Shown here in pieces: positions 18,700 through 27,512 of a stretch of DNA of 64,000 nt. Source of the stretch: Dehalococcoidia bacterium (GTDB taxonomy: Bacteria > Chloroflexota > Dehalococcoidia > SpSt-223); the NCBI GenBank assembly GCA_025054935.1, contig JANWZD010000013.1:1-64000 (forward strand), written 5' to 3'. Positions within the stretch are counted from its first letter, which is position 1. Every line of letters begins with the position of its first letter. The notes under the pieces are model-generated. The model was not told the origin of the DNA. It worked only from the letters and a program-made list of their open reading frames with translations, and did not search any database. Made by a program: the position numbers and the translations under genes.

Positions 18700-18739
18700 A
18701 GTAAACACGACTGAATTTCTTCGTTAACGGAAGGTAAAC
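18700..18739 (-). promoter_or_regulatory. PHO-box-like operator upstream of pstS
   Basis: On the minus strand, 7-base units recur every 11 bases: GTTTACC (18733-18739), GTTAACG (18722-18728), a degenerate AATTCAG (18711-18717) and GTTTACT (18700-18706), with 4-base spacers. The 7+4 spacing is that of direct-repeat PHO boxes bound by PhoP/PhoB-type response regulators, for example GTTCACC units in Streptomyces. It lies 55-94 bases upstream of the pstS start. This is strong by position and periodicity, but the regulator itself is not in the window. Confidence 0.7.
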
Positions 18740-18833
18740 ACGGCGTTCTGTACGAAGTTCTTACACTCCACAACGGCACATTGCGCCTTGGGCGGCCAAG
18801 AAATAGAAAACACCTCGAATACGGAGTATCAGC

Positions 18834-19601
18834 ATGGATCTTCAGCTGGCTGGAAAAATCGCCCTCGTCACCGGGGCCAGCCGCGGCATCGGCAAGGCGA
18901 TTGCGCTCGGCCTCGCTGCAGAAGGCGCGCACGTCGCGCTCGTCGCCCGGGGCGGCGACGCGCTGCGGCAGGCGGCGGCAGAGGGCGCGCGCTGGGGTGT
19001 TCGGACTCTGCCCATCGAAGGAGACGTCACGGTCCCGGCGGACCTCGAGCGGATCGTCTCGCGAACGGCGAGCGAGCTTGGCGGGATCGACGTGGTTGTC
19101 GCCTGCGCCGGCGGCGCGCGCCACCTCCCCGCGATCGAAGCGACCGACGCCGACTGGCAGGATGGCATTGCGCGCAATCTCCTTCATGTCGCACGCCTCG
19201 CCCGCCTTGTCTATCCGTATCTTCGTCGAGGACCAGGACGGATGATCGTCATCGCTTCTATCTGGGGACGCGAGGCGGGCGGGTCAGTCATTTACAACGC
19301 GGTCAAAGCCGCCGAGATCAGCCTCGCCGCGATGCTCGCGCGGGAATGGGCGAAAGACGGGATCGGCGTCGTCGCCCTCTGTCCGGGCTCGATCATCTTT
19401 CCCGGCGGCAGCTGGGAGCGGCGCCAGCGCGACGATCCGGAAGGCATTGCAGCTTTCCTCCGCCAAGAAATCCCGATGGGGCGCTTCGGTACGCCTGAAG
19501 AGGTGGCCGACGTCGCAGTCTTCTTGGCGTCGCCCCGCGCGCGTTGGGTAACCGCGACAACCGTGGTCGTCGACGGCGGCCAGAGCCGCTCCCTCCACTG
19601 A
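18834..19601 (+). CDS. SDR family oxidoreductase
   Basis: A 255-residue classical short-chain dehydrogenase/reductase. TGASRGIGKAIALG (from about residue 13) is the NAD(P) glycine motif. A serine in VIASIWG plus YNAVKAA (YxxxK) supply catalysis, and PMGRFGTPEEVADVAVFLAS and VVVDGGQS are the C-terminal family signatures. It is divergent from pstS, with 188 bp between the start codons. GGAG lies about seven bases before the ATG. The substrate is unknown. Nothing in the sequence links it to phosphate beyond the shared intergenic region. Confidence 0.9.
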   Translation: MDLQLAGKIALVTGASRGIGKAIALGLAAEGAHVALVARGGDALRQAAAEGARWGVRTLPIEGDVTVPADLERIVSRTASELGGIDVVVACAGGARHLPAIEATDADWQDGIARNLLHVARLARLVYPYLRRGPGRMIVIASIWGREAGGSVIYNAVKAAEISLAAMLAREWAKDGIGVVALCPGSIIFPGGSWERRQRDDPEGIAAFLRQEIPMGRFGTPEEVADVAVFLASPRARWVTATTVVVDGGQSRSLH

Positions 19602-20104
19602 TCGCGGGCAGCGCCCTGCCACTCGTGTTTCGGGAAGCCGGGCGCGACGAGGAGCGCGCTTCGCGGCAGTGCCGCGCCCCGAGAGGAGGGGCTGCCGGTT
19701 TACGAGCGGCGAGGACGAGCGCTGCTCGCCCCTCTTCGCAGCGGCGCGATGCTCTGAGCGGCAGGTTCGAGCGCGGATGTGCTCACCCCTTGGGGGACGC
19801 TCTGCCTCGTTCGAGCGTTGGTACGCGCTGCTGCAACGTTCACGCCACTTCGATGGCCGTTTCCAAGCGGAGCTCGTCCATTTCCTCACCCAGCGAGACC
19901 GCCGTCTCCGCCGGCAGCAGCGAGCGCCGTCTCGTCGCTCATGCCGGCAGAAGTGGGCGACGCTTCGGAGCGCGGCGCGATTGGCCGGTGAAGCAGAGCG
20001 GGAGCGCACGTTCCCGCTCGCTCATAGTTCCAGTGCCTGCTGCGGCGAGCGCGTGACTGCGCCGGTGGGAGCGCTGCCGTCGCGAGCCGACGCCGCGCCC
20101 TGCA
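19602..20104. other. GC-rich gene-free spacer
   Basis: I see no gene here in any frame. Open frames crossing it are Arg/Ser-rich and lack family features. It contains short inverted repeats, for example GAGCGGGA (19996-20003) with TCCCGCTC (20012-20019), and a run of GAGCG/CGCTC-rich words similar to those in other spacers of this window. It could be an eroded gene; no identity can be recovered. Confidence 0.4.
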
Positions 20105-21004
20105 TCACCCCGCCTGCTCAGCAACTGCGCGCGCGACTTCAGCGGCGAGGGCGGCATTGCGCTCGAGGAGGGCGACATTCACGGCGGTTAGCCGTCCGCC
20201 CGACCGGCGGCCGATGGCGTCAAGCAGCGCGGGGGTGCGGGCACTGCCGCGTATCCCGGCGAGCTCGTCTTCGGCAGCCGCGATGATCGCGCGCACCTCC
20301 TCCAGCGGGCAGGAGATAGGCGGGGGCACCGCGAGCAGCACCGCGCTCGACAGCCCAAGGGCGCGCGCGGCACGGAACAGCCGTGCCGCTTCGGCGGGCG
20401 AGTTCACCCGCCGCTGCACTGGCAGCCCCGAGGAGCGAGTGTAAAACGCCGGCAGTTCGTCTACGCCGAGCCCCGCGACAAGAACCCCACTCGTCTCCAG
20501 CCGTTCGACCGTCGCTTCAAGGTCGAGGATCGATTTCGCGCCGGAGCAGACAACGATCGCACTCGTCGTTGCAAGAGCGGCGAGGTCTTCCGACACGTCA
20601 ATGCCGCCGGGGTGGACGCCGCCGATGCCGCCAGTGGCGAAGACGGTAATGCCTGTCAGTGTGCAAACGTGCAGCGCCGCGCTCACCGTTGTGCCGCCCG
20701 TTTCACCGAAGGCCGCCGCCGCCGGCAGATCGCGCCGCGCGATTTTGAGGACACCGCGGCCGCCGGCAAGCCGCTCGAGGTCTGCGGCGTCGAGGCCGAC
20801 CCGGATCACCCCCTCGATCACGCCGATGAACGCCGGAACAGCGCCGCCAGCGCGGACGGCGGCCTCCATCCGTGCCGCCGCCTCAAGGTTGACCGGCCGC
20901 GGCAGGCCGTGGGCGATGACGCTCGTTTCTAGGGCGACGACCGGCTGGCGCGCCTCGAGCGCAGCGCGCACGTCCGGCAGCACGGCGAGCGGGGCGGCGG
21001 TCAT
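20105..21004 (-). CDS. psuG: Pseudouridine-5'-phosphate glycosidase PsuG
   Basis: A 299-residue enzyme that cleaves the C-C bond of pseudouridine 5'-phosphate to uracil and ribose 5-phosphate. Family motifs are VALETSVIAHGLP (E26 conserved), FATGGIGGVH, and CSGAKSILDLEAT with K157 as the Schiff-base lysine. The usual length is about 300. Its start overlaps the stop of the class V aminotransferase as ATGA. No pseudouridine kinase (PsuK) gene adjoins, so the kinase is elsewhere or substituted. Confidence 0.95.
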   Translation of the reverse strand: MTAAPLAVLPDVRAALEARQPVVALETSVIAHGLPRPVNLEAAARMEAAVRAGGAVPAFIGVIEGVIRVGLDAADLERLAGGRGVLKIARRDLPAAAAFGETGGTTVSAALHVCTLTGITVFATGGIGGVHPGGIDVSEDLAALATTSAIVVCSGAKSILDLEATVERLETSGVLVAGLGVDELPAFYTRSSGLPVQRRVNSPAEAARLFRAARALGLSSAVLLAVPPPISCPLEEVRAIIAAAEDELAGIRGSARTPALLDAIGRRSGGRLTAVNVALLERNAALAAEVARAVAEQAG

Positions 21005-22170
21005 GCCAGCGCCACGATCTCGGCAACGAGGGCGTCGAGGTCCTCTTCAGTGTTGAAGTAGTGGCAGCTGGCACGGATCGCTGCCGGGTAGTCGACCGCG
21101 CGAACGACAATCCGGCGCCGCTCCCAGAGCATGTCGACGACCTCGCGCGGTCGGCGGTCGCCCACGCGGAAAGAGACGAGCCCCGAGGCAGTCTCTTGGC
21201 GCGTCGGACTGACAAGGGCGACGCCGGGGATCGCCGCAAGCTTCGCGGCGAGAAGCTGGCCCAAGCGCCGAGTTCGCGCTTCGATGGCTGCGGGGCCGAT
21301 CTCCCGGTAGAGCGCCATCGCCTCGAGGAATCCCTGGAAAAGCGCCCCGTTGACGGTGGTGAGCTGAAACTTCTCCGGCGTGTCCCGCTTCGGCGTGTAG
21401 GCGCCCTCGTAGTCGAAATGTTCGGCCGCATGGATTGAGACGGCGGTCGGCTGGAGCGCCGGCAGCCGCTCGCGACGGACGAAGAGCGCCCCCGCGCCCT
21501 CCGGACCGAGCAGCCATTTATGGCCCGTGAAAGCGTAGTAGTCTGCTCCGCTGGCAGCGAGCTGGAGGACGATCTGTCCCGCGGTTTGGGCGCCATCGGC
21601 GAGCACCTGCGCCCCTCGCGCATGCGCCATCGCGCAGATCGCCTCGAGCGGCAGCCGCAGCCCTGTGCTGTAGGAGATGTGGCTGACAACAAGGAGGCGC
21701 GTCGTCGCCGTCATCGCTGCTTCGAACTTGGCGACGATAGTCTCAGGACTGTCGTTGACATCGAGCCGGGCAAACCGAACGTCAACGCCCTTCCGCTCGC
21801 GCAGGTGATACAGGGGGACGAGGACCGAGTGGTGCTCAAAGTTGTAGGTGACGACATTGTCGCCGGGCGACCACGGCAGCCCGTTCAGAACGAGGTTAAT
21901 CCCTTCGGTGGTGTTGGCGGTCGTGACGATCTCGTCGGGCTGAGCGCCGAAGGTCGCTGCAACCCCATCCCGGACCTCATCATGCAGCCGCCAGAAGCGC
22001 TCAAGCACCTGGGGCGCCGTCGGCCCCTCGTCGTTCTCCCAGCGGAGCCGCTCGATCACACGGTCGATCACCCGCTGCGGCGACGGCCCGGACCACCCCG
22101 AGTTGAGGTAGAGCGTTTTGCGCAGCGTCGGGATCTGCTCCCGAAGCGCGAGCACGTCATCGATGACCAT
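21001..22170 (-). CDS. Class V aminotransferase (cysteine desulfurase / isopenicillin-N-epimerase-like)
   Basis: A 389-residue PLP enzyme. LYLNSGWSGPSPQRV is the N-terminal substrate region, NTTEGINLVLNGL and NFEHHSVLVPLY fit the fold, VLADGAQTAGQIVL carries the cofactor aspartate, and the PLP lysine is in FTGHKWLLGPEGAGAL. The catalytic cysteine loop of NifS/IscS is not evident, so desulfurase activity is doubtful. An amine-lyase or epimerase role is as likely. ATG 22170 has GCAGGAGG before it. It sits in a minus-strand group between an acyltransferase and psuG. Confidence 0.88.
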   Translation of the reverse strand: MVIDDVLALREQIPTLRKTLYLNSGWSGPSPQRVIDRVIERLRWENDEGPTAPQVLERFWRLHDEVRDGVAATFGAQPDEIVTTANTTEGINLVLNGLPWSPGDNVVTYNFEHHSVLVPLYHLRERKGVDVRFARLDVNDSPETIVAKFEAAMTATTRLLVVSHISYSTGLRLPLEAICAMAHARGAQVLADGAQTAGQIVLQLAASGADYYAFTGHKWLLGPEGAGALFVRRERLPALQPTAVSIHAAEHFDYEGAYTPKRDTPEKFQLTTVNGALFQGFLEAMALYREIGPAAIEARTRRLGQLLAAKLAAIPGVALVSPTRQETASGLVSFRVGDRRPREVVDMLWERRRIVVRAVDYPAAIRASCHYFNTEEDLDALVAEIVALA

Positions 22171-22204
22171 GAAGCCTCCTGCTGCCTTGGGCGATTGTAG
22201 GCAA

Positions 22205-23083
22205 TCAGTCGTCAAGCGGGTCGGCCCAGACGTTGTGGAACATCACCCACTGGTCGGGAGCAGCGCGGAGCTGCCGCTCGAGGAAGCCGGCAATCCGCTC
22301 GGTCGTGGCGCGCGTCCGTTCGTGCAGGGTTCCCCCCTCGGCGGCCGGGAGCGGCGGCTCGATCGTCAGGCGAAAGCGGGTGAGACCGACGCGAATGCAG
22401 GTGAGCGGCACGAGCGGCGCGCCATAGCGCAGCGCCACGATCGCGGGTCCGGCAGGGAGCCGCATCCGATGCCCGAAGAGCGGCACCTCGATGCCCGTTC
22501 CGCTGATATCCCAATCGATGGCGATGCCGAGGGCGGCATTCTGCCTGAGCGCGGTGCCGGCGCGCTTCACGGCATCTGGCCCAAGGGGGATCAGCTGCCC
22601 CCCGAACCGCTCGCGCAGGGCTGCGACCAGCGCGAAGAGCTCGGGCGGCTGGAGCGGCTCGACAAGGGCGGCGCCCGGCAGGCCGAGAGCGGTGAGGGCC
22701 AGCCCGGCCATGTCGACCGAGCCGACATGCCCCGAGATCACGACTGCGCCGCGCGCTCCTGCCAGCGCGCGCTGCAGGTGCTCGAGACCGCGCATCTCTA
22801 CCCTAGCGAGGAGCTCGGCCCGGCTGAGCCGCCGCGAGCGGAAGAGGTCGAGGTAGTTGAGCGTCTGGACGCGCACAGCCCGCCGCGCGAGCTGCCGCAC
22901 CGATGGGTCGGCCGGAGACCGGCCGACGACGCGGGCGATGTTGCGGCGGTGAGCCCGGTTCTGCGGCGTGTTGCGCGCGGCGAGCAGGTCGGCAAAGGGC
23001 AGTGCCAGCGCCACAAGGACGGAGCGCGGCAGCCGCGGGGCGAGGGCGGTGCCGAGCCGGAAGGCGAGCAGGGCGGCGGTCAC
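22205..23083 (-). CDS. LpxL/HtrB-like lysophospholipid acyltransferase (PatA-type)
   Basis: A 292-residue membrane-associated acyltransferase. The HxxxxD catalytic motif is in SGHVGSVDMAG. RNIARVVG near the N-terminus, IAIDWDISGTGIEVPLFG in the middle, and the closing QWVMFHNVW are typical of the LpxL/PatA superfamily (usually QWxWxHxRW). In an organism without LPS this would acylate a glycolipid or phosphoglycolipid; that is inference. The start is a GTG only five bases after the amidohydrolase stop, without a clear ribosome binding site, which suggests coupled translation. Confidence 0.85.
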   Translation of the reverse strand: MTAALLAFRLGTALAPRLPRSVLVALALPFADLLAARNTPQNRAHRRNIARVVGRSPADPSVRQLARRAVRVQTLNYLDLFRSRRLSRAELLARVEMRGLEHLQRALAGARGAVVISGHVGSVDMAGLALTALGLPGAALVEPLQPPELFALVAALRERFGGQLIPLGPDAVKRAGTALRQNAALGIAIDWDISGTGIEVPLFGHRMRLPAGPAIVALRYGAPLVPLTCIRVGLTRFRLTIEPPLPAAEGGTLHERTRATTERIAGFLERQLRAAPDQWVMFHNVWADPLDD

Positions 23084-23088
23084 CGCGC

Positions 23089-24018
23089 TCAGGCGGGTCG
23101 GCCGGTGAGGGCTTCTGGCGCAGAGTAGTCTGCCTCGGCGGTGGTGGCGACAGGAGCGATCGCTGGCGGCTCAAGGCCATACAACTCGGCGCCGTTGCGC
23201 CACCAAATGCGCTCGCGTTCGTCCTCACGTAGCCCGATGCGCTCGAAGAGGGCGACGAACCGATCGACATGCGCTTGGATCTCATCCGCCGCGCAGTCAG
23301 ACCCCCAAAGCAGTTTTTCAACGCCGATCTCGTAGCCGATCAGCCGGCGCTCTTCGGCGTGACGCTCAATGGTCTCGCCGCCGGACAAGTCGAAAAAGAC
23401 ATTCGGCCGCCATCGCGCCACCGATGCTGCGGCATCGTAGTTGCCCGTGCCGCCGAGGTGAGCGCCGATCAGCTTCAGCTTGGGGAAGTTATTGGCGAGC
23501 GTATCGAGATGGAACGGGTGCATCCGGATTGCGCTGGTGTCGCGCGCGCCGATCCGCTGCTGCCAGCGCGCGAGCCGTTCGGCGGCAGCCCGATCGCGGC
23601 GCGGGTGGGTCCGCTGGAAATCGACGGGCCCCCCGATGACGCCGAGATGAAAGAGGATCGGCATCTCCAGCTCTTCGGCCGCCTCGTAAAGCCGAAAGTA
23701 GTCGTAGCTGTCATACGGCTTTTTGACGCCGATCATTTTCAGCCCGCGATAGCCAAGCGCATGCAGTTCGCGCACCATCCGGCCGGAGGTCTCCTCCGGG
23801 TCGACGACCGCCACGGGGATTGCGAACCCGGCGTGCCGCTCCAAGCAGCGGAGCGCGCGCTCATAGGACGGCCCGAAGCGGCCTCCAGAGAGGACGCAGA
23901 CAGCGGCGATCCCTGCCGCCCGCGCTTTCTCGAGCGTTTCATCGAGCAGCGGCTGCGGGTCGGCGTCGGGGTGCTCCCAGTCGCGAGGAAAATGCAAGTG
24001 CACATCGAAGATCTTCAC
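23089..24018 (-). CDS. Amidohydrolase family metal-dependent hydrolase (amidohydrolase 2 type)
   Basis: A 309-residue TIM-barrel hydrolase. FDVHLHFP near the N-terminus is the metal-binding HxH, FHLGV and GAHLGG carry later histidines, and LLWGSDCAADE has the catalytic aspartate near the C-terminus. This matches the decarboxylase/hydrolase branch (amidohydrolase 2). The GTG at 24018 has GGAGGAGCG upstream; the ATG at 24084 would add a tail unlike the family. It is first in a four-gene minus-strand group and divergent from the ABC fusion gene. Confidence 0.87.
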   Translation of the reverse strand: MKIFDVHLHFPRDWEHPDADPQPLLDETLEKARAAGIAAVCVLSGGRFGPSYERALRCLERHAGFAIPVAVVDPEETSGRMVRELHALGYRGLKMIGVKKPYDSYDYFRLYEAAEELEMPILFHLGVIGGPVDFQRTHPRRDRAAAERLARWQQRIGARDTSAIRMHPFHLDTLANNFPKLKLIGAHLGGTGNYDAAASVARWRPNVFFDLSGGETIERHAEERRLIGYEIGVEKLLWGSDCAADEIQAHVDRFVALFERIGLREDERERIWWRNGAELYGLEPPAIAPVATTAEADYSAPEALTGRPA

Positions 24019-24163
24019 GGACCGCTCCTCCGGAGATGCCGTTGGAACCAAAACTGTAGCCGATTGCTCCCAATTCCAGCGCACCTCCTGCGCGGATGAC
24101 CGGTATACTCAAGGATTGCCGCTGCCGGCAGTGAAGCGCGCAGACTTGCCGGAAGGAGCGTCC

Positions 24164-27100
24164 ATGCAGGACGCGTGGCTCGACCCGTATAGGGAGCTGT
24201 ACCCCTCCTTGCCGACGCGCTGGGTCGCCTATTCAACTGAACAGTTCCTCTTTCGGTATCCCGCCTCCGCGCCGCTCGACCTGAAAGTCCGAGAGAGTGC
24301 TAAGGAGATCGAGCACCTGGTCGGCGTGCTCACGGAGACGCTGCAGTTGCGGCGCCTGCCGGCCGAGCCGCTGGAAGTGGTGCTGACCGCCTCCGAGGAA
24401 GACGAACCGCCCGCGGAAAGCGCGACCGGCGCTCGCTGCCTTCAGGTTGTCTGCCGCGCCGACACCCCGGTGGTCGATATTGCGCGGGCGGTTGTGCAGC
24501 GGCTGCTGGTCGAGGCGTGGGGCGCCAACGCTGCCAGAGCCGACCTCGTCGTCGACGGTCTGCTCGGCATCGCCAGCGAACTGGCTCGCACTGGAAGCCT
24601 CGCCAAGCTGAACGCCTCCCTCCACGCTGAGCGCGAGCGAGGAGTGAGGGTCGGCCTTGCCGAGCTGTTCGCCGGCGTGGCGGTGCTGCCGCGTCCGCAC
24701 TATGCGCGCCTCGCAACTTCGTTTCTCGGCTATCTTGTCACGGCCTACGGCCCCGCGCGCGTGGCCGACCTCGCCCGGGCGTTCGACCGCGCAAGCCCCG
24801 GGCGCAGCTTCGAAATCGCCTTCGGCAAGCCTCCGGCAGCGCTCGAGCAGGAATGGCTCGCTTCGTTGCGCGCGAGCCGCTTGCGTGTCCTCGGCAGCGA
24901 CGGGATGCTCGCGCGGCTGCTGCCGCTTGTCCGCGCTCATGCCGGGCTCGTCGCCGTCCTCCTCCTCGCGGTGCTGCTCGGCGTGGTCTACAGCCTGAGC
25001 GAGCCGTTTCTTATCAAGGCCCTCGTCGAGGAGGTGGCGCTCGCCCGCTCAGCCGACCCTGCGCCGAGAAGCGGCGGGGGCGTGGCAGTGGTTCTCCTGC
25101 TCCTGACCGTCGCCGCGGCTATTCAGGGAGTTGGCCGGCTCCTCACGGCGCGCACTGGCGCCCTCTTGGGCGCTGCGGTCGCCGGCGACCTTCGGCTGCG
25201 GCTGTTCGAGCGGATCCAGGCGATGGCGCTCGACCCCTTCGACCGCTCGCGCGCGGCAGAAGCGCTCACGCGCCTGAGCACCGAGGTCGACTTTGTTGAG
25301 ACGGTGCTCCGTCGGTCGGTGCCCGTCCTGATCTCGGCGCTGCTGACCCTCGTCCTCGCCCTCCTCCTGATCGCGGTCTTCATCAACTGGCGAGTAAGCC
25401 TCATCGCCGCGCTCGTTGTCGCCGGGCTGGCGCTGCTGGCGCGCCGGTTCGGCCGCCTGGTCACCGCCGCCAATGCGCGGCGTGCGGAGGCCAAGACGGC
25501 GCTGACCGCTGTTCTCGACGAGAGCATCCTCACGGCTGTCGTGGCGACGGTATTCGGTCTCAACGCGCAACGGCGTCAGACGATGCGGCGCGCTCTCGAG
25601 ACGGTCGCCGCTTCCGCTAGGCAGGTCGCGCTCGTAACCGGGGCGCAACGCGCGGTCGGCATGCTTGCTCTCGTCGTGCTGTACCTCGCCGCCCTAGGAG
25701 GAGGAGCGCTGGCGCTGAGCGGGGCGCTCACGGAAGGGCTGGCGATCATCGCCCTCGTTTTGCTGTTCCGGCCGATGGCGCAGGCGCTAGGACAGCTCGC
25801 CACGGTGTCTGACCCGCTTCAGCGGGTGACTGGCGCTCTGGCGCAGATTGGCGACGTGCTCAACCAGCCGGTGGAGAGAGGGGAAGAGGAAGGGGCGCAC
25901 CCGCTGCCGCTGCTCGAGCGGGAGATCCGCTTTGACAACGTCTCCTTCTCCTATCTTGCGGGGCAGCCCGTGCTCGACCGGATCGATCTCGTCATCCCCG
26001 CCGGCACCACCTTTGCGATCGTTGGTCTCAGCGGGGCGGGCAAGTCGACTATCGTCCGTCTCCTGAGCCGCCTCGTCGACCCGACGATCGGCAGCGTGCG
26101 GTTCGATGACTACGACCTCCGCATGGTCAGCCGCGCCTCGCTCTATGCGCAGATGGGGATTGTCTTCCAGCAGCCGGTGCTCTTCGACCGGTCGATTAGG
26201 GAGAACATCCAAGTGGGCAAGCCGGACGCCAGCGACGCAGAGATCGAAGCGGCACTGCGCGCGGTCGACCTATTCGACCTCGTCTCTTCGCTGCCTCAGG
26301 GGATCGAGACGCGCATCGGCGCCGGCGGGGTCCATCTCTCGCTCGGGCAGCGCCAGCGGCTGGCGTTGGCGCGAGCCCTTGTCCGCCAGCCGCGGCTGCT
26401 CGTGCTCGACGAGGCGACGGCAGCGCTCGACCCCGAGGCTGAGGCGGCGCTGTTCGAGTTGCTTCGCAAGACGGCGGACGGCCGAACGGTTGTCTTCCTG
26501 ACCCAGCGGGTTGCCACTGCCCGTCATGCCGACCAGATCGCGGTGCTCAGTCGCGGGCGGATTGTCCAGCAGGGGACCCACGACGAACTGGTCGCGGAAG
26601 AGGGGCTGTATCGCCGGCTGTGGCAGGCGCAAAGCGAAACCCTCGCCGAAGGGCGGGTCGCCGACCCGGCGCTCATCGCTGCTCGGCTCAAGGCGATCCC
26701 CCTCTTCCGCGACTTCGACGAAGCCGGACTGGCGGCGCTCGCCGCGCGGCTGGCGACCGAGGAATTGAACGCGAACGAGATCGTCTTCGCGCAGGGAGAT
26801 CCTGCCGACAAGCTGTATCTCATCCTCTCTGGCCAAGTCGAGGTGACGACGGTTGGGCCGGCCGGCGAGGAGCGGCTGTTCGCCGTGCTGAACGAAGGAG
26901 ACCACTTCGGCGAAATGGCGCTCCGCCGCGAATCGCCGCGCACCACCACGGCCCGAACGCGCACGCCGACCGTCCTGCTTTCGCTCGACCGGCGCCAAAT
27001 TTTGAAGAGCATCGCCGACGTTCTCGCGATCCCTGATGCGCACCGTTCGCTGATCCGGTGGCTGCTCCGGCGCGAGTCCGCGAGCCTCGCCGAAATCGTG

Positions 27101-27280
27101 CAGCAGCTGAATGTCGGCATCGACGAGGCGCTCCGGACGGTCGAAAGCCTCATCCAGCGCGGTTTTCTCACCGAGGTCGAGGTCGACGGGCAGGTGCGCT
27201 ACCGCGCCCGACTGGCTCCCCGTCGCGGCCGCCATCTGCCGGCCGGCATCTGGCGCGCCCTCGACCGTGAAGAGAACTAA
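24164..27280 (+). CDS. Multidomain ABC exporter with N-terminal degenerate peptidase-MA-like domain and C-terminal cNMP-binding and winged-helix domains
   Basis: A 1038-residue fusion. Residues 1 to about 245 resemble the gluzincin peptidase MA family, including the C-terminal YG-x-DLARAFDRA and FGKPPAALEQEW helices, but the expected HExxH is replaced (VVQRLLVEA, about 109-117), so it is probably inactive. Residues about 262-550 form a type I exporter membrane domain. The nucleotide-binding domain has GLSGAGKST at about 621, LSLGQRQRLAL at about 725 and LLVLDEATAAL at about 745. Residues about 870-945 are a cyclic-nucleotide-binding fold (FAQGD, LILSGQVEV, GDHFGEMALRRESPRTTTA). A winged helix (LAEIVQQLNVG, RTVESLIQRGFL) ends the protein. 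ATG 24164 has GGAAGGAG upstream. Lipid or peptide export gated by a nucleotide or internal sensor is inference. Confidence 0.88.
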   Translation: MQDAWLDPYRELYPSLPTRWVAYSTEQFLFRYPASAPLDLKVRESAKEIEHLVGVLTETLQLRRLPAEPLEVVLTASEEDEPPAESATGARCLQVVCRADTPVVDIARAVVQRLLVEAWGANAARADLVVDGLLGIASELARTGSLAKLNASLHAERERGVRVGLAELFAGVAVLPRPHYARLATSFLGYLVTAYGPARVADLARAFDRASPGRSFEIAFGKPPAALEQEWLASLRASRLRVLGSDGMLARLLPLVRAHAGLVAVLLLAVLLGVVYSLSEPFLIKALVEEVALARSADPAPRSGGGVAVVLLLLTVAAAIQGVGRLLTARTGALLGAAVAGDLRLRLFERIQAMALDPFDRSRAAEALTRLSTEVDFVETVLRRSVPVLISALLTLVLALLLIAVFINWRVSLIAALVVAGLALLARRFGRLVTAANARRAEAKTALTAVLDESILTAVVATVFGLNAQRRQTMRRALETVAASARQVALVTGAQRAVGMLALVVLYLAALGGGALALSGALTEGLAIIALVLLFRPMAQALGQLATVSDPLQRVTGALAQIGDVLNQPVERGEEEGAHPLPLLEREIRFDNVSFSYLAGQPVLDRIDLVIPAGTTFAIVGLSGAGKSTIVRLLSRLVDPTIGSVRFDDYDLRMVSRASLYAQMGIVFQQPVLFDRSIRENIQVGKPDASDAEIEAALRAVDLFDLVSSLPQGIETRIGAGGVHLSLGQRQRLALARALVRQPRLLVLDEATAALDPEAEAALFELLRKTADGRTVVFLTQRVATARHADQIAVLSRGRIVQQGTHDELVAEEGLYRRLWQAQSETLAEGRVADPALIAARLKAIPLFRDFDEAGLAALAARLATEELNANEIVFAQGDPADKLYLILSGQVEVTTVGPAGEERLFAVLNEGDHFGEMALRRESPRTTTARTRTPTVLLSLDRRQILKSIADVLAIPDAHRSLIRWLLRRESASLAEIVQQLNVGIDEALRTVESLIQRGFLTEVEVDGQVRYRARLAPRRGRHLPAGIWRALDREEN

Positions 27281-27371
27281 GGGGGACGTGCAGCGCGCCG
27301 CAGTTCTTGTTTTCCCGCTCTTGGGGTGGCAAGGTCCGGCCGCAGTTCAACGCTCGAGGAACGGAGAACGC

Positions 27372-27512
27372 ATGGCAAGGCAGGCGCTCTCCCGCGCCGA
27401 GCGGCCGCTCGTGCTTCCCGGTGTGCTCGGCGGGGTAGTGATTATCCTGCTCGGCACTCGGCTGGGCAGAATAGGGGGCGGCGGCGCTCAGCCGGCGCCC
27501 GCCGCAGCTTAG
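27372..27512 (+). CDS. Possible 46-residue single-pass membrane protein
   Basis: The sequence encodes MARQALSRAERPLVLPG, then a hydrophobic stretch (VLGGVVIILLGTRL), then a short Gly/Ala/Pro tail. A basic N-terminus followed by about 15 hydrophobic residues suggests a small inner-membrane protein. GGAG lies five bases before the ATG. It starts 91 bp after the ABC fusion and could be co-transcribed. Its end overlaps the convergent M20 gene by a few bases. There is no family match I can name, and it could be chance. Confidence 0.35.
   Translation: MARQALSRAERPLVLPGVLGGVVIILLGTRLGRIGGGGAQPAPAAA

Noticed and set aside
19669-20286. Open frame crossing the spacer and the end of psuG on the plus strand
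   Set aside because: It overlaps a certain gene in antisense, and its spacer part is arginine-rich without landmarks.
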